Of a stretch of DNA of 43,125 bases, positions 21,660 through 30,042 are shown piece by piece; position 1 is the stretch's first letter; each line of letters opens with the position of its first letter. A program made the translations under genes and the position numbers. Below the pieces are notes generated by a model. It was not told the origin of the DNA and made no database searches. It saw nothing but the letters and a program-made list of their open reading frames with translations. Source of the stretch: Clostridium sp. CAG:793 (GTDB taxonomy: Bacteria > Bacillota > Clostridia > TANB77 > CAG-508); the NCBI GenBank assembly GCA_000433915.1, contig HF993637.1, forward strand, positions 1 through 43,125, written 5' to 3'.

Positions 21660-22574
21660 ATGATTTTTAAAGATTACTATAAAATATTAGGTTTTGACAC
21701 TAATAAAGTAAGCCTTGATGATATAAAAAATGCATATAGAGAGATGGCAAAGAAATATCATCCAGACATGAATATAGGAAATAGCGCTTCGGAAGAGATA
21801 TTTAAGGATGTAAATGAAGCATATAGATTATTAAGCAATGACAAACAAAGAAGAAAGTATGATTTTACATGGAATAGATATGTTGGAAACAAAAAGAAAA
21901 AAAGTCAAACTTATGAAAAAAAGTCATTTATAGAAAGATTATTAGAAATTTTATTTGGCGAAAACTTTAGAAGCAACAAAGTAGTGAAAACAACTGAACC
22001 AGAATATGGAGAAGATGTAGATACAGAGATTGAGATTTCAATAAAAGAAGCCTTTTTTGGAGTCAATAAAAAAGTAAAATTACGTACTGTAAATGGAAAA
22101 GAAACATCATTTTCTATTAAAGTTCCAGCAGGTATACAGAATAATGACAAAATAAGAATAGTAGGACAAGGCAAACTTGGAAAAAATGGCGGAAAAAACG
22201 GCGATTTATTTGTAATTATAAACATAAAAGATGATAAAAAACTAAAATTAATTGGAAATGATTTGTATACAGAACTAAAAATAACCCCTTCAGAAGCAGC
22301 ATTAGGAGTAAAAAAAGAAATAGAATTATTTGAAGAAAAGATAGCTATAATAATTCCAAAATGTACAAGTAGTAACTCTAATTTAACTATAAAAGGTAAA
22401 GGCTATAAAGATGGTCATGGAAACAGAGGAAACTTGAATGTAATTACAAGAATAGTGATGCCAGAAAAACTTACGCAAGAACAAGAAAAATTATATATCA
22501 AATTACAAAATCTTGAAGGAAATAATATAAAAACAATGCCTGCTTATCAGGTAAAAGAAGTAAAAAATGCATAA
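21660..22574 (+). CDS. DnaJ-family co-chaperone without zinc finger (CbpA-like, type II)
   Basis: J-domain at residues 1-68 with the Hsp70-activating HPD at 34-36, then a lysine-rich linker (GNKKKKSQTYEKKSF) instead of the usual Gly/Phe stretch, and two C-terminal substrate-binding beta domains (EIEISIKEAFFGVNKKVKL, FSIKVPAGIQNNDKIRIVGQG, LTIKGKGYKDGHGNRGNLNV). The four CxxCxGxG repeats of true DnaJ are missing. 304 aa. Strong ribosome binding site GGAGGGC. Not next to dnaK or grpE, so it is probably a second J protein rather than the main DnaJ. Confidence 0.9.
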   Translation: MIFKDYYKILGFDTNKVSLDDIKNAYREMAKKYHPDMNIGNSASEEIFKDVNEAYRLLSNDKQRRKYDFTWNRYVGNKKKKSQTYEKKSFIERLLEILFGENFRSNKVVKTTEPEYGEDVDTEIEISIKEAFFGVNKKVKLRTVNGKETSFSIKVPAGIQNNDKIRIVGQGKLGKNGGKNGDLFVIINIKDDKKLKLIGNDLYTELKITPSEAALGVKKEIELFEEKIAIIIPKCTSSNSNLTIKGKGYKDGHGNRGNLNVITRIVMPEKLTQEQEKLYIKLQNLEGNNIKTMPAYQVKEVKNA

Positions 22575-22619
22575 AATTATAAAGCAACAAGTAAATATAA
22601 TAATAAAAATATGATTTGG

Positions 22620-22648
22620 TTGACATATTATAGAAAAAGATGTATAAT
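22620..22648 (+). promoter_or_regulatory. Perfect consensus sigma-A promoter of the VirD4-like operon
   Basis: TTGACA at 22620-22625, 17-bp spacer, TATAAT at 22643-22648: both hexamers and the spacing are consensus, the best promoter in the window. Confidence 0.8.
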
Positions 22649-22693
22649 AAATATTAGTCGAACCAAAGAGAAGTAATAGAAAGAGGTGTAAAT

Positions 22694-23215
22694 ATGGCTG
22701 GAGGATTTCATGGTAAGTATTTTAGTGTAACAGATCCACAGGGAGTGAATACTGTTATATATAGAATTAACGAAACTGCCAAGGAATTGCAGAAACAGTA
22801 TCCTAAATATACTGTTGAAAGACTAGTTAGCTCTGAAGAAATTAATGGTAATATGAAAAAGAAGACTTTTTTTGTTGACCATCCAGAACCCGAAGGTGAA
22901 GATTTAGTCATATTATCTTTTGGACCTCAAAAAGTAGTTGTAAATATGGGAGTATTAAAAGATGATAAGGTACGAATATCAAAAAGACCTGTACCAGTGA
23001 AATTCAATACTTTATATTCAGAAATAGGTACTGAGTATAAAGATTTCAAATACACACCAAATTTGCAAAGACCTATAACAATAATAGATCCTGAGACAAC
23101 AGAGGAAGTAAAGCCAATGTTGTATTTAGATAGAAACACTAATGAAGTAAAAGGAAAATGTAAATTAAAACCATATAAGTCATATTTTAGCTTTGAAATA
23201 AGAGAAAAGAAATAA
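22694..23215 (+). CDS. Unknown 173-aa protein, first gene of the VirD4-like operon
   Basis: Not recognised. A soluble protein with no signal peptide or membrane segment, starting MAGGFHGKYFSVTDPQGVN. It is rich in Lys, Pro and beta-prone sequence (KTFFVDHPEPEGEDLVILSF, KVVVNMGVLKDDKVRI, TIIDPETTEEVKPMLYLDR) and has no cysteines. Ribosome binding site AAGAGGTG. It is 30 bases upstream of an 85-aa gene and 325 bases upstream of a coupling-protein ATPase, apparently one transcript from a consensus promoter. It may be a substrate, adaptor or structural partner of that ATPase, an inference from position only. Confidence 0.75.
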   Translation: MAGGFHGKYFSVTDPQGVNTVIYRINETAKELQKQYPKYTVERLVSSEEINGNMKKKTFFVDHPEPEGEDLVILSFGPQKVVVNMGVLKDDKVRISKRPVPVKFNTLYSEIGTEYKDFKYTPNLQRPITIIDPETTEEVKPMLYLDRNTNEVKGKCKLKPYKSYFSFEIREKK

Positions 23216-23245
23216 TGACTTAAAATAAGGGAGGATTACTAAAAA

Positions 23246-23503
23246 GTGAGTAAAGAAATTGAAGTTGTATGTATGACTAATTGCATAAATGGTGAGCTTT
23301 GTTTAGAAGGATATGCTGATAAAGAGCAAGGAAGCATAAATGATGGATTTGTAGAAATATCAGCGGTAAGTTCAGATAAAATACCACCAGTTGTAAATCC
23401 AGCATTAATGGCTAAAATAAATGAAAATTACCTAAAGAGACCAACTAAATATGCTGAAATATGCAGAGAAAATGATAGACAGACACAATTAAATGAAAGA
23501 TAG
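23246..23503 (+). CDS. Unknown 85-aa protein, second gene of the VirD4-like operon
   Basis: Not recognised. Begins with GTG at 23246 behind GGGAGGATTACT. Soluble, with three cysteines early (EVVCMTNCINGELCLEGYA) and one late (YAEICREND). The middle is VEISAVSSDKIPPVVNPALM and the C-terminus is charged (CRENDRQTQLNER). The cysteine spacing could bind a metal, but no known motif matches. It ends 36 bases before the ATPase gene. Confidence 0.7.
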   Translation: MSKEIEVVCMTNCINGELCLEGYADKEQGSINDGFVEISAVSSDKIPPVVNPALMAKINENYLKRPTKYAEICRENDRQTQLNER

Positions 23504-23539
23504 TTTATATGATAAAACCAATGAGAAGGTAGATTTATT

Positions 23540-25639
23540 ATGAGTAATTTTATAGTATCAATAAAAAAACACAAGGTAGCAATTATTTCAACAATTATTT
23601 TCTGGCTATTTGCTGAGCTATTTTTAATAGCACCGATAGCTATTACAATTGTTGACAGTAATTCTACCGGTGTTTTTAACTTTACGTATTTTGTAGAAAA
23701 TATAATAACTAATATAGTACAAGTAGCTGGACCAAAGAAAATGTTTGGAGTACAATATTTAGGCACATTAGGAAGTGCAACATTGTTTTTTACAATATTT
23801 ATGCTTATATGTCTAGGAATAGGAATGTGGAAGGGCAGAAGTAAAGGCGAATATGACAAAATAGAGCATGGTTCAAGTGATTGGGCAACAGGTGGAGAAC
23901 AATATAGAATCTTAAGCAAAAATAAAGGAATAATATTAGCAGAAGAAAATTATTTACCTCTAGATAAATTAGGAAATACCAATGTTTTAATTGTCGGAGG
24001 ATCTGGATCTGGTAAATCATCAGCGTATACGATACCAAATGCACATCAATGTCTAGGATCATATATATTTACAGACCCTAAAGGCGAAATATATGATGCA
24101 ACAGCAGGATATTTAAGATCACAAGGATATGAGATAAAATTGTTAAACCTTGTTAATCCTCAAAGTAGTGATAGTTATAATCCATTGCAACATATAAAAT
24201 CAGAAATAGATGTAGATGTTATAGCTAATACAGTAGTAAAAGGACAGCAATCTGAGCAAGCAACAGGAGCTGACCCATACTGGGACAACATGGCAGAATT
24301 ATTATTAAAAGCATTAATATATTATTTATTAGCTGCAAGACCGCCAGAAGAGCAGAATTTAGCTAGCTGTGCAGAATTGGTAAGAGCAGCCAACAATAAA
24401 GGAAGTACGAATTTATTATCAGAACTAATAAATAAATTACCATATGACCATCCAGCAAGAATGAACTTTAAATCAGTAGAAATTGCATCAGATAAAACAT
24501 ATAGTTCAATATTAAGTTCATTACAATCAAAATTAGGAAAATTTGATTCAAAAGATATAGCTGATGTGACATCAACAAATACAATAAATTTTGAAGACAT
24601 AGCAACAAGAAAAACAGCGTTATATGTTGTATCATCTGATACGCATGCTGCGTATGACTTTTTATTAACAATATTTTTCTCTCAAATGATACAACAATTA
24701 TATGATTTTGCTGACAAAAATGGAGGAAAATTACCAGTAAAAACATTCTTTATATTAGATGAATTTGCAAATATAGGACAAATTCCAGACTTTGATAAAA
24801 AAATATCAACAAGTAGAAGTAGAGGAATTTCATTTAGTGTTATATTACAGAACTTAGATCAATTAAAGGGAATATATGAGAAGTCATATGAAACAATAAT
24901 TGGAAACTGTGATACACACGTATTTTTGGGAAGTAACTCATATGCAACAGTTGAATACTTTTCAAAAGAATTAGGTGAAAAAACAATTACTCACATGAGT
25001 AAATCAGTAAATAGAACAAACGAAGCTGATAGAAAAGGATATAGTGAATCAGACCAGATAATGGCAAGAGCATTGATGACACCGGACGAACTTAGAAGAA
25101 TGCCAAGTGATCAATGTATAATATTTGAAAAAGGATTAAAACCTATTAAGGCCAATAAATATTGGTGGTATAAGAAAAATAACATATCAAGAGACTTGAA
25201 TATGAATAGAATCGACCATAATAATTATGATGTTGGAGAAAGAGGAGAATGGAGAAAATACAATCCATACAATCCATATACAGGAAATCAATTTGAAGAA
25301 GATAAAGAGCAAAGTTTCAAAGTAGACTCATTAGATGATCTTTTCAATGATGGAGAAACTTCAACAACAACGATAGCAAATGCAAGTCAAGATAATAAAA
25401 ATGTAGAAAATAAAATAAATGATATTCAAATAGAAATGCCGGAAAAGCCAGCTCAGAATGAGCCAGTTATTGTAACTACTCCAACAGCTGGAACGCAGAA
25501 TCCTACGATGCACGAAGAAAAAAGTGTACCAAAGATTCAGGAAATTAATGAAAGATACGAAGATGATGACATTGACATTCAAAAAGAATTAGAAGCAAAA
25601 TTTGATGAATTATTTGGGCCAATTGATAAAGATAATTAG
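23540..25639 (+). CDS. VirD4/TraG-type coupling-protein ATPase, stand-alone
   Basis: A type IV secretion coupling-protein homolog. Two N-terminal membrane segments (about 12-35 and 74-95), Walker A VGGSGSGKSS near residues 152-161, the TraG-family DPKGEIYD motif after it, Walker B FFILDEFANIG near 402-412, and the SRSRGISFSVILQNLDQLKGIYE stretch. A long acidic, low-complexity tail follows after about residue 595 (FNDGETSTTTIANA and on to the C-terminus), longer than in many relatives. 699 aa, intact. The flanking genes are core (dnaJ-like, SbcCD-like, prfA) and no relaxase, VirB4, VirB6 or integrase is in the window. Base composition matches its neighbours. Either a domesticated conjugation ATPase or part of a dispersed secretion system. 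Confidence 0.9.
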   Translation: MSNFIVSIKKHKVAIISTIIFWLFAELFLIAPIAITIVDSNSTGVFNFTYFVENIITNIVQVAGPKKMFGVQYLGTLGSATLFFTIFMLICLGIGMWKGRSKGEYDKIEHGSSDWATGGEQYRILSKNKGIILAEENYLPLDKLGNTNVLIVGGSGSGKSSAYTIPNAHQCLGSYIFTDPKGEIYDATAGYLRSQGYEIKLLNLVNPQSSDSYNPLQHIKSEIDVDVIANTVVKGQQSEQATGADPYWDNMAELLLKALIYYLLAARPPEEQNLASCAELVRAANNKGSTNLLSELINKLPYDHPARMNFKSVEIASDKTYSSILSSLQSKLGKFDSKDIADVTSTNTINFEDIATRKTALYVVSSDTHAAYDFLLTIFFSQMIQQLYDFADKNGGKLPVKTFFILDEFANIGQIPDFDKKISTSRSRGISFSVILQNLDQLKGIYEKSYETIIGNCDTHVFLGSNSYATVEYFSKELGEKTITHMSKSVNRTNEADRKGYSESDQIMARALMTPDELRRMPSDQCIIFEKGLKPIKANKYWWYKKNNISRDLNMNRIDHNNYDVGERGEWRKYNPYNPYTGNQFEEDKEQSFKVDSLDDLFNDGETSTTTIANASQDNKNVENKINDIQIEMPEKPAQNEPVIVTTPTAGTQNPTMHEEKSVPKIQEINERYEDDDIDIQKELEAKFDELFGPIDKDN

Positions 25640-25642
25640 TAG

Positions 25643-25676
25643 AAATAGCCATATAAAAATTATGTGGCTATTTTTT
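25643..25676 (+). terminator. Terminator of the VirD4-like operon
   Basis: Stem AAATAGCCA / TGGCTATTT, extended by four weaker pairs around an AT loop, then six T. Confidence 0.88.
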
Positions 25677-25685
25677 ATTAATTTA

Positions 25686-25714
25686 TTTACAAACAAATGT
25701 TTATATGATATAAA
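25686..25714 (+). promoter_or_regulatory. Promoter of the SbcD-like gene
   Basis: TTTACA at 25686-25691, 17-bp spacer, TATAAA at 25709-25714. Confidence 0.6.
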
Positions 25715-25746
25715 TTAGTGTATATAAAAAGAAAGAAGGTAAGTAA

Positions 25747-26784
25747 ATGAAGTTTGTACATATTGCTGATGTTCACTTTGACGTGCCATTTTCAACTATT
25801 TCAGATAGAGCAGAACTTGGTCAAACTAGAAGACTTGAACAAAGAGAAGCATTTAAGAAAGTAATAGAATTTATTAAAGAAAATAATATAGAATATTTAT
25901 TTATAAGTGGAGATTTATATGAACAATTATATGTAAGGAAATCAACCATAATATTCATTAATAATTTATTTAAAGAAATTCCAAATACTAAGATTTATAT
26001 AACTCCTGGAAATCATGATCCATATATAAAAGCATCTTATTATAATTGTTATGAATGGGAGAAGAATGTAAAGATATTCACATCGCAAGTGGAAAAAATA
26101 GAAAATGAAGATGCAATTATTTATGGATTTGGATTTGATAATTATGAGATGAATAAAAATCAATTAAATGAAATTGTAATTGAACAGTCAAATAAGCCAC
26201 AAATATTAATAACTCATGGTACGGTTGTATCAGGTAACGACACTAAAGGGATATACAATCCAATGAGTGCACAAGAATTATTAAAAAAAGGATTTGATTA
26301 TATAGCATTAGGACATATTCATAAAAGGGATGAAGTATATTCAGGTTCTCTAATTTCTCTTGGATTTGATGAGCCAGGAGAGCATGGATTTATTTGTGGA
26401 GAAATAATAAATAAAAAACTATATACTAAATTTATAAAAATTGATAATAGAGAATTTGTAAAAAAAGAATTTGATGTATCAGATATTTATTCTGAAGAAG
26501 AATTAATAGAAAAATTAAATAATATAAATACAGAAAATAATTTATATGAAATTAATTTAATTGGTGAGAGAAAATTCGAAATAAATATTAATATTAAATT
26601 AATACAAAAAAATATAATAAAAATAAAAAATAATACAAAATTAAAAATAGAAATAAAAGAAAACAATCATACATTAAAAGGCTTATGTATTAAACAATTA
26701 AATAATAAATTAAATAATAATGAAATTAATAAAGAAAAATATGAAAAAATAATAGAAAAAATACAAAGAATATTTAGTAATTAA
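25747..26784 (+). CDS. SbcD/Mre11-like metallophosphoesterase (YhaO type)
   Basis: DNA-repair-type calcineurin-like phosphoesterase. Metal motifs in order: ADVHFD at residues 8-13, SGDLYEQ near 56, TPGNHDPY near 90, ITHGTVVSG near 156, GHIHKRDEV near 192. The C-terminal 120 residues are Lys/Asn/Ile-rich and nearly free of G and C. 345 aa, shorter than E. coli SbcD and close to YhaO. It is 140 bases upstream of an SbcC/YhaN-like ATPase, the usual pair. Likely a nuclease acting with that ATPase on DNA ends or hairpins. Confidence 0.87.
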   Translation: MKFVHIADVHFDVPFSTISDRAELGQTRRLEQREAFKKVIEFIKENNIEYLFISGDLYEQLYVRKSTIIFINNLFKEIPNTKIYITPGNHDPYIKASYYNCYEWEKNVKIFTSQVEKIENEDAIIYGFGFDNYEMNKNQLNEIVIEQSNKPQILITHGTVVSGNDTKGIYNPMSAQELLKKGFDYIALGHIHKRDEVYSGSLISLGFDEPGEHGFICGEIINKKLYTKFIKIDNREFVKKEFDVSDIYSEEELIEKLNNINTENNLYEINLIGERKFEININIKLIQKNIIKIKNNTKLKIEIKENNHTLKGLCIKQLNNKLNNNEINKEKYEKIIEKIQRIFSN

Positions 26785-26787
26785 TAT

Positions 26788-26911
26788 ATTGACTAAAAGA
26801 CAATTAAAATAAATTAGAAAATATTGAAATATCAATAAAAATGAAAATGAAAAATAAATAATAAAATAACACAAAATATTGAACAAATAATCAAATTGAC
26901 AAAAAGACAAT
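26788..26911 (+). repeat. Imperfect 17-bp direct repeat pair in the SbcD-SbcC gap
   Basis: ATTGACTAAAAGACAAT at 26788-26804 and ATTGACAAAAAGACAAT at 26895-26911 differ by one base and start 107 bases apart, bracketing the intergenic region. The second copy ends directly before the TAAGGAGG ribosome binding site. Confidence 0.6.
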
Positions 26912-26924
26912 AAGGAGGAAAGCC

Positions 26925-28715
26925 TTGAAAATAAATAAAATAAAAATTAATGCATTTGGAAATTTAAAAAATAAAAATATAGAATTAAAAAAAATAAATA
27001 TTATTTATGGAAAAAATGAATCAGGAAAATCTACACTTCAAAATTTTATAATAAATATGTTATATGGGATTTCTAAAAATAAAAATGGAAAATTTGAATC
27101 AGACTATGATAAATATAATCCGTGGTCAGGAGAAGAATACTCAGGAAAAATAGAATATCAATTAGATAATAATAAAATATATAATGTATATAGAGATTTT
27201 AATAAAAAAAATCCAGAAATTTATGATGAATATTCTAATAACATTTCAAATGAATTTAATATTGATAAAAAATTAGGAAATACATTTTTTATAGAGCAAA
27301 CTAATATTGATCGAGAAATAATGACATCAACAGTAGCCAGTATGCAAAATGAAACTCAAATAGATAAAAATACACAAAATTTACTAGTACAAAAAGTAGC
27401 AAATTTAGCTGAAAGTGGTGAAGAAGATGTATCATATAAAAAAGCAATAGCTAAATTAGATAAATTATTATTAAATGAAGTCGGAACAGACAAAAGTCAA
27501 GATAGACCAATAAATATTGCAAAAAATAAATTAAATAAATTAAATAATGAATTGGATGAAATAAAAGATATAGAAAATGATAAATATTTAATAGAAGAAA
27601 AAAATAAAGAATATACAGAAAATTTAAATTTTGCTGAAAAAAATAAAAAAATATATTCAGAAATAAAAAATATAATGGATGAAAATAATTCAGAAAATCA
27701 AAAAATAGAAATAAAAGAAAAAATATATAAAGAAAATAATGAAAAAATAGAAAAAATAAAAATAGAAAAAATAGAAAAAAATAATAAAATAATTAATTAT
27801 TTTTTATTATTTTTAATTTTATTAATAAATATATTATCATTTATTTTTATAAAAAATAAAATAATAAATATTATAATATTTTTATTAATTCCAATATGGA
27901 TTTTAATTAATTTAATAAAAAATAAAAATAAAAATAAAAAAATAAAAAATAATAAAATTCAAATAAATACATTAGAAAAAAATAATAATGAATTAAAAGA
28001 AGAAATAAATAATTTAAAAAATAAATTAATTAATAAAAATAATGAAGAAAAAAATAAATTAATTAATAAATATGGAAAAGAAATAGAAGAATTATTTAAT
28101 AATAATATTTATGATGTAATAAATAATAACAATAATGAAATAAATCAATATAATTTAGAAATTCATAAATTAAAATTAGATTTAGAAAATATAGAACCAA
28201 AATTAGAAAAAATGGTCAATTTAATAGAAGAAATTCAAATAGAAGAAGAAAATATAAAAAAATTAAATGAAGAAAAAGATGTTTTTTTGGAAACAAAAGA
28301 AATAATAGAAAATTCATATGAAGAAATGAAAAATAATGTTACTCCAAAATTTAATATATGTTTATCAGAATATATAGATAAAATATCAGGAGGAAAATAT
28401 AATAATATAAAAATAAATGATGGAATTCAAGTGGAGCTAACTAATGGTAAATTAATACCAATTGAAAAATTAAGTGAGGGTACTATTGAGCAAATATACC
28501 TTGCACTTCGCCTTTCCGTAATAGATCAAATATCAAAAGAAAAGCTACCAATATTTTTAGATGAGACATTTGCATATTATGATGATGAAAGATTAGCTGC
28601 AACATTGAAATTTATAAATAGTGTACAAAATCAAGCAATAATTTTTACTTGTACTAATAGAGAAACAGAAATATTAGAACAATTAGGAATAGAATATAAC
28701 CTTATAGGTCTATAA
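26925..28715 (+). CDS. SbcC/YhaN-like coiled-coil ATPase with membrane hairpin
   Basis: ABC/SMC-type ATPase. Walker A GKNESGKST at residues 29-37; a long K/N/E/I-rich coiled coil follows. Two adjacent hydrophobic helices lie in the middle (about 288-335: FLLFLILLINILSFIFI and IINIIIFLLIPIWILINLI), where the coil would turn. After the second coil come the ABC signature LSEGTIEQIYLALR near 515 and the Walker B region LPIFLDETFAYYD near 540. 596 aa, shorter than B. subtilis YhaN but with the same plan. It begins with TTG at 26925 behind TAAGGAGG. The coiled-coil stretch is almost pure A/T at DNA level. Probably a membrane-tethered partner of the upstream phosphoesterase. Confidence 0.85.
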   Translation: MKINKIKINAFGNLKNKNIELKKINIIYGKNESGKSTLQNFIINMLYGISKNKNGKFESDYDKYNPWSGEEYSGKIEYQLDNNKIYNVYRDFNKKNPEIYDEYSNNISNEFNIDKKLGNTFFIEQTNIDREIMTSTVASMQNETQIDKNTQNLLVQKVANLAESGEEDVSYKKAIAKLDKLLLNEVGTDKSQDRPINIAKNKLNKLNNELDEIKDIENDKYLIEEKNKEYTENLNFAEKNKKIYSEIKNIMDENNSENQKIEIKEKIYKENNEKIEKIKIEKIEKNNKIINYFLLFLILLINILSFIFIKNKIINIIIFLLIPIWILINLIKNKNKNKKIKNNKIQINTLEKNNNELKEEINNLKNKLINKNNEEKNKLINKYGKEIEELFNNNIYDVINNNNNEINQYNLEIHKLKLDLENIEPKLEKMVNLIEEIQIEEENIKKLNEEKDVFLETKEIIENSYEEMKNNVTPKFNICLSEYIDKISGGKYNNIKINDGIQVELTNGKLIPIEKLSEGTIEQIYLALRLSVIDQISKEKLPIFLDETFAYYDDERLAATLKFINSVQNQAIIFTCTNRETEILEQLGIEYNLIGL

Positions 28716-28720
28716 TATAC

Positions 28721-28749
28721 TTGAAAGATAAGAAAAAATGTAGTATAAT
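28721..28749 (+). promoter_or_regulatory. Promoter of prfA
   Basis: TTGAAA at 28721-28726, 17-bp spacer, TATAAT at 28744-28749. Confidence 0.75.
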
Positions 28750-28779
28750 TATCAGGTATAAAAATGTGAGAAAACTAGA

Positions 28780-28816
28780 AAGGAGATATGATTATTAAAT
28801 AATCATATAAAAATTT
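28780..28816 (+). promoter_or_regulatory. Split ribosome binding site of prfA with intervening palindrome
   Basis: AAGGAG at 28780-28785 is 31 bases before the prfA ATG. The palindrome 28786-28808 (arm ATATGATTATT, one central base) fills the gap; folded, it leaves eight bases (AAAAATTT) before the ATG. The hairpin contains ATG-ATT-ATT-AAA-TAA, only two bases from the Shine-Dalgarno. This is the same design as in front of recR. Confidence 0.6.
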
Positions 28817-29878
28817 ATGTTTGATAATTTAGATGCCGTTGAAAAAAATTATGAAGAATTAACTAAAAAAATTAGTGATCCGGAAGTAATTTCTAATCAA
28901 AATGAATGGCGTAAAATGATGAAAGAGCAATCAGATCTTGAACCAATTGTGCAGAAATATAGAGAATATAAAAATGTACAAAAAGAATTAGAAGAAGCTA
29001 AAGAAATGTTAAATGATAAAGAGCTAAAAGAATTAGCCGAAGAAGAGATGTTAGCAGCTAAAGAGAAGCTTCCAGTTCTTGAAGAAGAATTAAAAATGTT
29101 ATTAATTCCTAAAGATCCAGATGATGAGAAGAATGTAATTTGTGAAATTAGAGCTGGAGCAGGTGGAGATGAAGCTGCATTATTTGCGGGAACATTATTT
29201 AGAATGTATTCAATGTATTGTGATAGAAAGCATTGGAAATTGGAAGTATTAAATGAGAATCCTACGGAACTAGGTGGATACAAAGAAATATCATTTATGA
29301 TAAAAGGAAAAGGTGCATATAGTAGATTGAAATTTGAAAGTGGTGTTCATAGAGTGCAAAGAGTTCCAGAGACGGAAGCTAGTGGTAGAATACACACATC
29401 AACTGCTACTGTTGCAGTTTTACCAGAAGTAGAAGACGTTGACGTAGAAATTAATCCAGCAGATATAAGAATGGAAGTATTTAGAGCATCTGGAGCTGGT
29501 GGACAACACGTAAATAAAACATCGTCAGCAGTTAGACTTATTCATATACCTACGGGAATGGTAGCTGAGTGTCAAACAGAAAGATCACAAGTTCAGAATA
29601 GAGATTATGCAATGAAGCTATTACGTTCAAGATTATATGAAAAAGAAAAAGCTGAAAGAGATAGTGAACTTGAAAATCAAAGAAGAAGCCAAATCGGAAA
29701 TGCTGATAGAAGCGAGAAAATTAGAACTTACAACTATCCTCAAGGAAGAATAACAGATCATAGAATTGGCGTAAGTATTTATCAAATGGATAATTTCCTA
29801 AATGGAGACTTAGATGATATGATAGATAATTTAATTGCTGCAGATACAGCTGAAAAATTAAAAGGAAATGAAGAATAA
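28817..29878 (+). CDS. prfA: Peptide chain release factor 1
   Basis: Reads UAA and UAG and releases the finished peptide. N-terminal helical domain to about residue 110, then the RF1-type recognition segment VQRVPETEASGRIHTS, where the P-x-T tripeptide is PET rather than the common PAT or PVT, and the catalytic GGQ at 228-230 in SGAGGQHVNK. The conserved RNYPQGR-like TYNYPQGRITDHR is near 310. 353 aa, full length. Its usual partner prmC is not adjacent. Monocistronic between its own promoter and a terminator. The start is fixed by the family N-terminus MFDNLDAVEKNYEEL. Confidence 0.95.
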   Translation: MFDNLDAVEKNYEELTKKISDPEVISNQNEWRKMMKEQSDLEPIVQKYREYKNVQKELEEAKEMLNDKELKELAEEEMLAAKEKLPVLEEELKMLLIPKDPDDEKNVICEIRAGAGGDEAALFAGTLFRMYSMYCDRKHWKLEVLNENPTELGGYKEISFMIKGKGAYSRLKFESGVHRVQRVPETEASGRIHTSTATVAVLPEVEDVDVEINPADIRMEVFRASGAGGQHVNKTSSAVRLIHIPTGMVAECQTERSQVQNRDYAMKLLRSRLYEKEKAERDSELENQRRSQIGNADRSEKIRTYNYPQGRITDHRIGVSIYQMDNFLNGDLDDMIDNLIAADTAEKLKGNEE

Positions 29879-29881
29879 ATG

Positions 29882-29922
29882 AAAAATTCTAAAGTGTAAT
29901 AATTACATTTTAGAATTTTTTT
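29882..29922 (+). terminator. Terminator of prfA
   Basis: Long AT-rich stem (AAAAATTCTAAAGTGTAAT with its complement, one G-U) followed by T7. Confidence 0.88.
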
Positions 29923-30042
29923 ATGAAATTTTACTATATCAGGATTTATCATAAAAATATGCTTCTTTAAATATAAATAATAATATAAATTTAACATTGT
30001 AAAGATAGTTTTGCCTAAAAAATAAAGAAGAAGGAGAAGTAA

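Noticed and set aside
22620..25676. Integrated conjugative element
   Set aside because: Only the coupling ATPase is present; no relaxase, VirB4, integrase or attachment repeats, and the base composition is native.
26500..28300. Foreign origin for the extremely AT-rich SbcC-like region
   Set aside because: The bias follows from Lys/Asn/Ile/Glu-rich coiled-coil codons and grades into the neighbouring genes.
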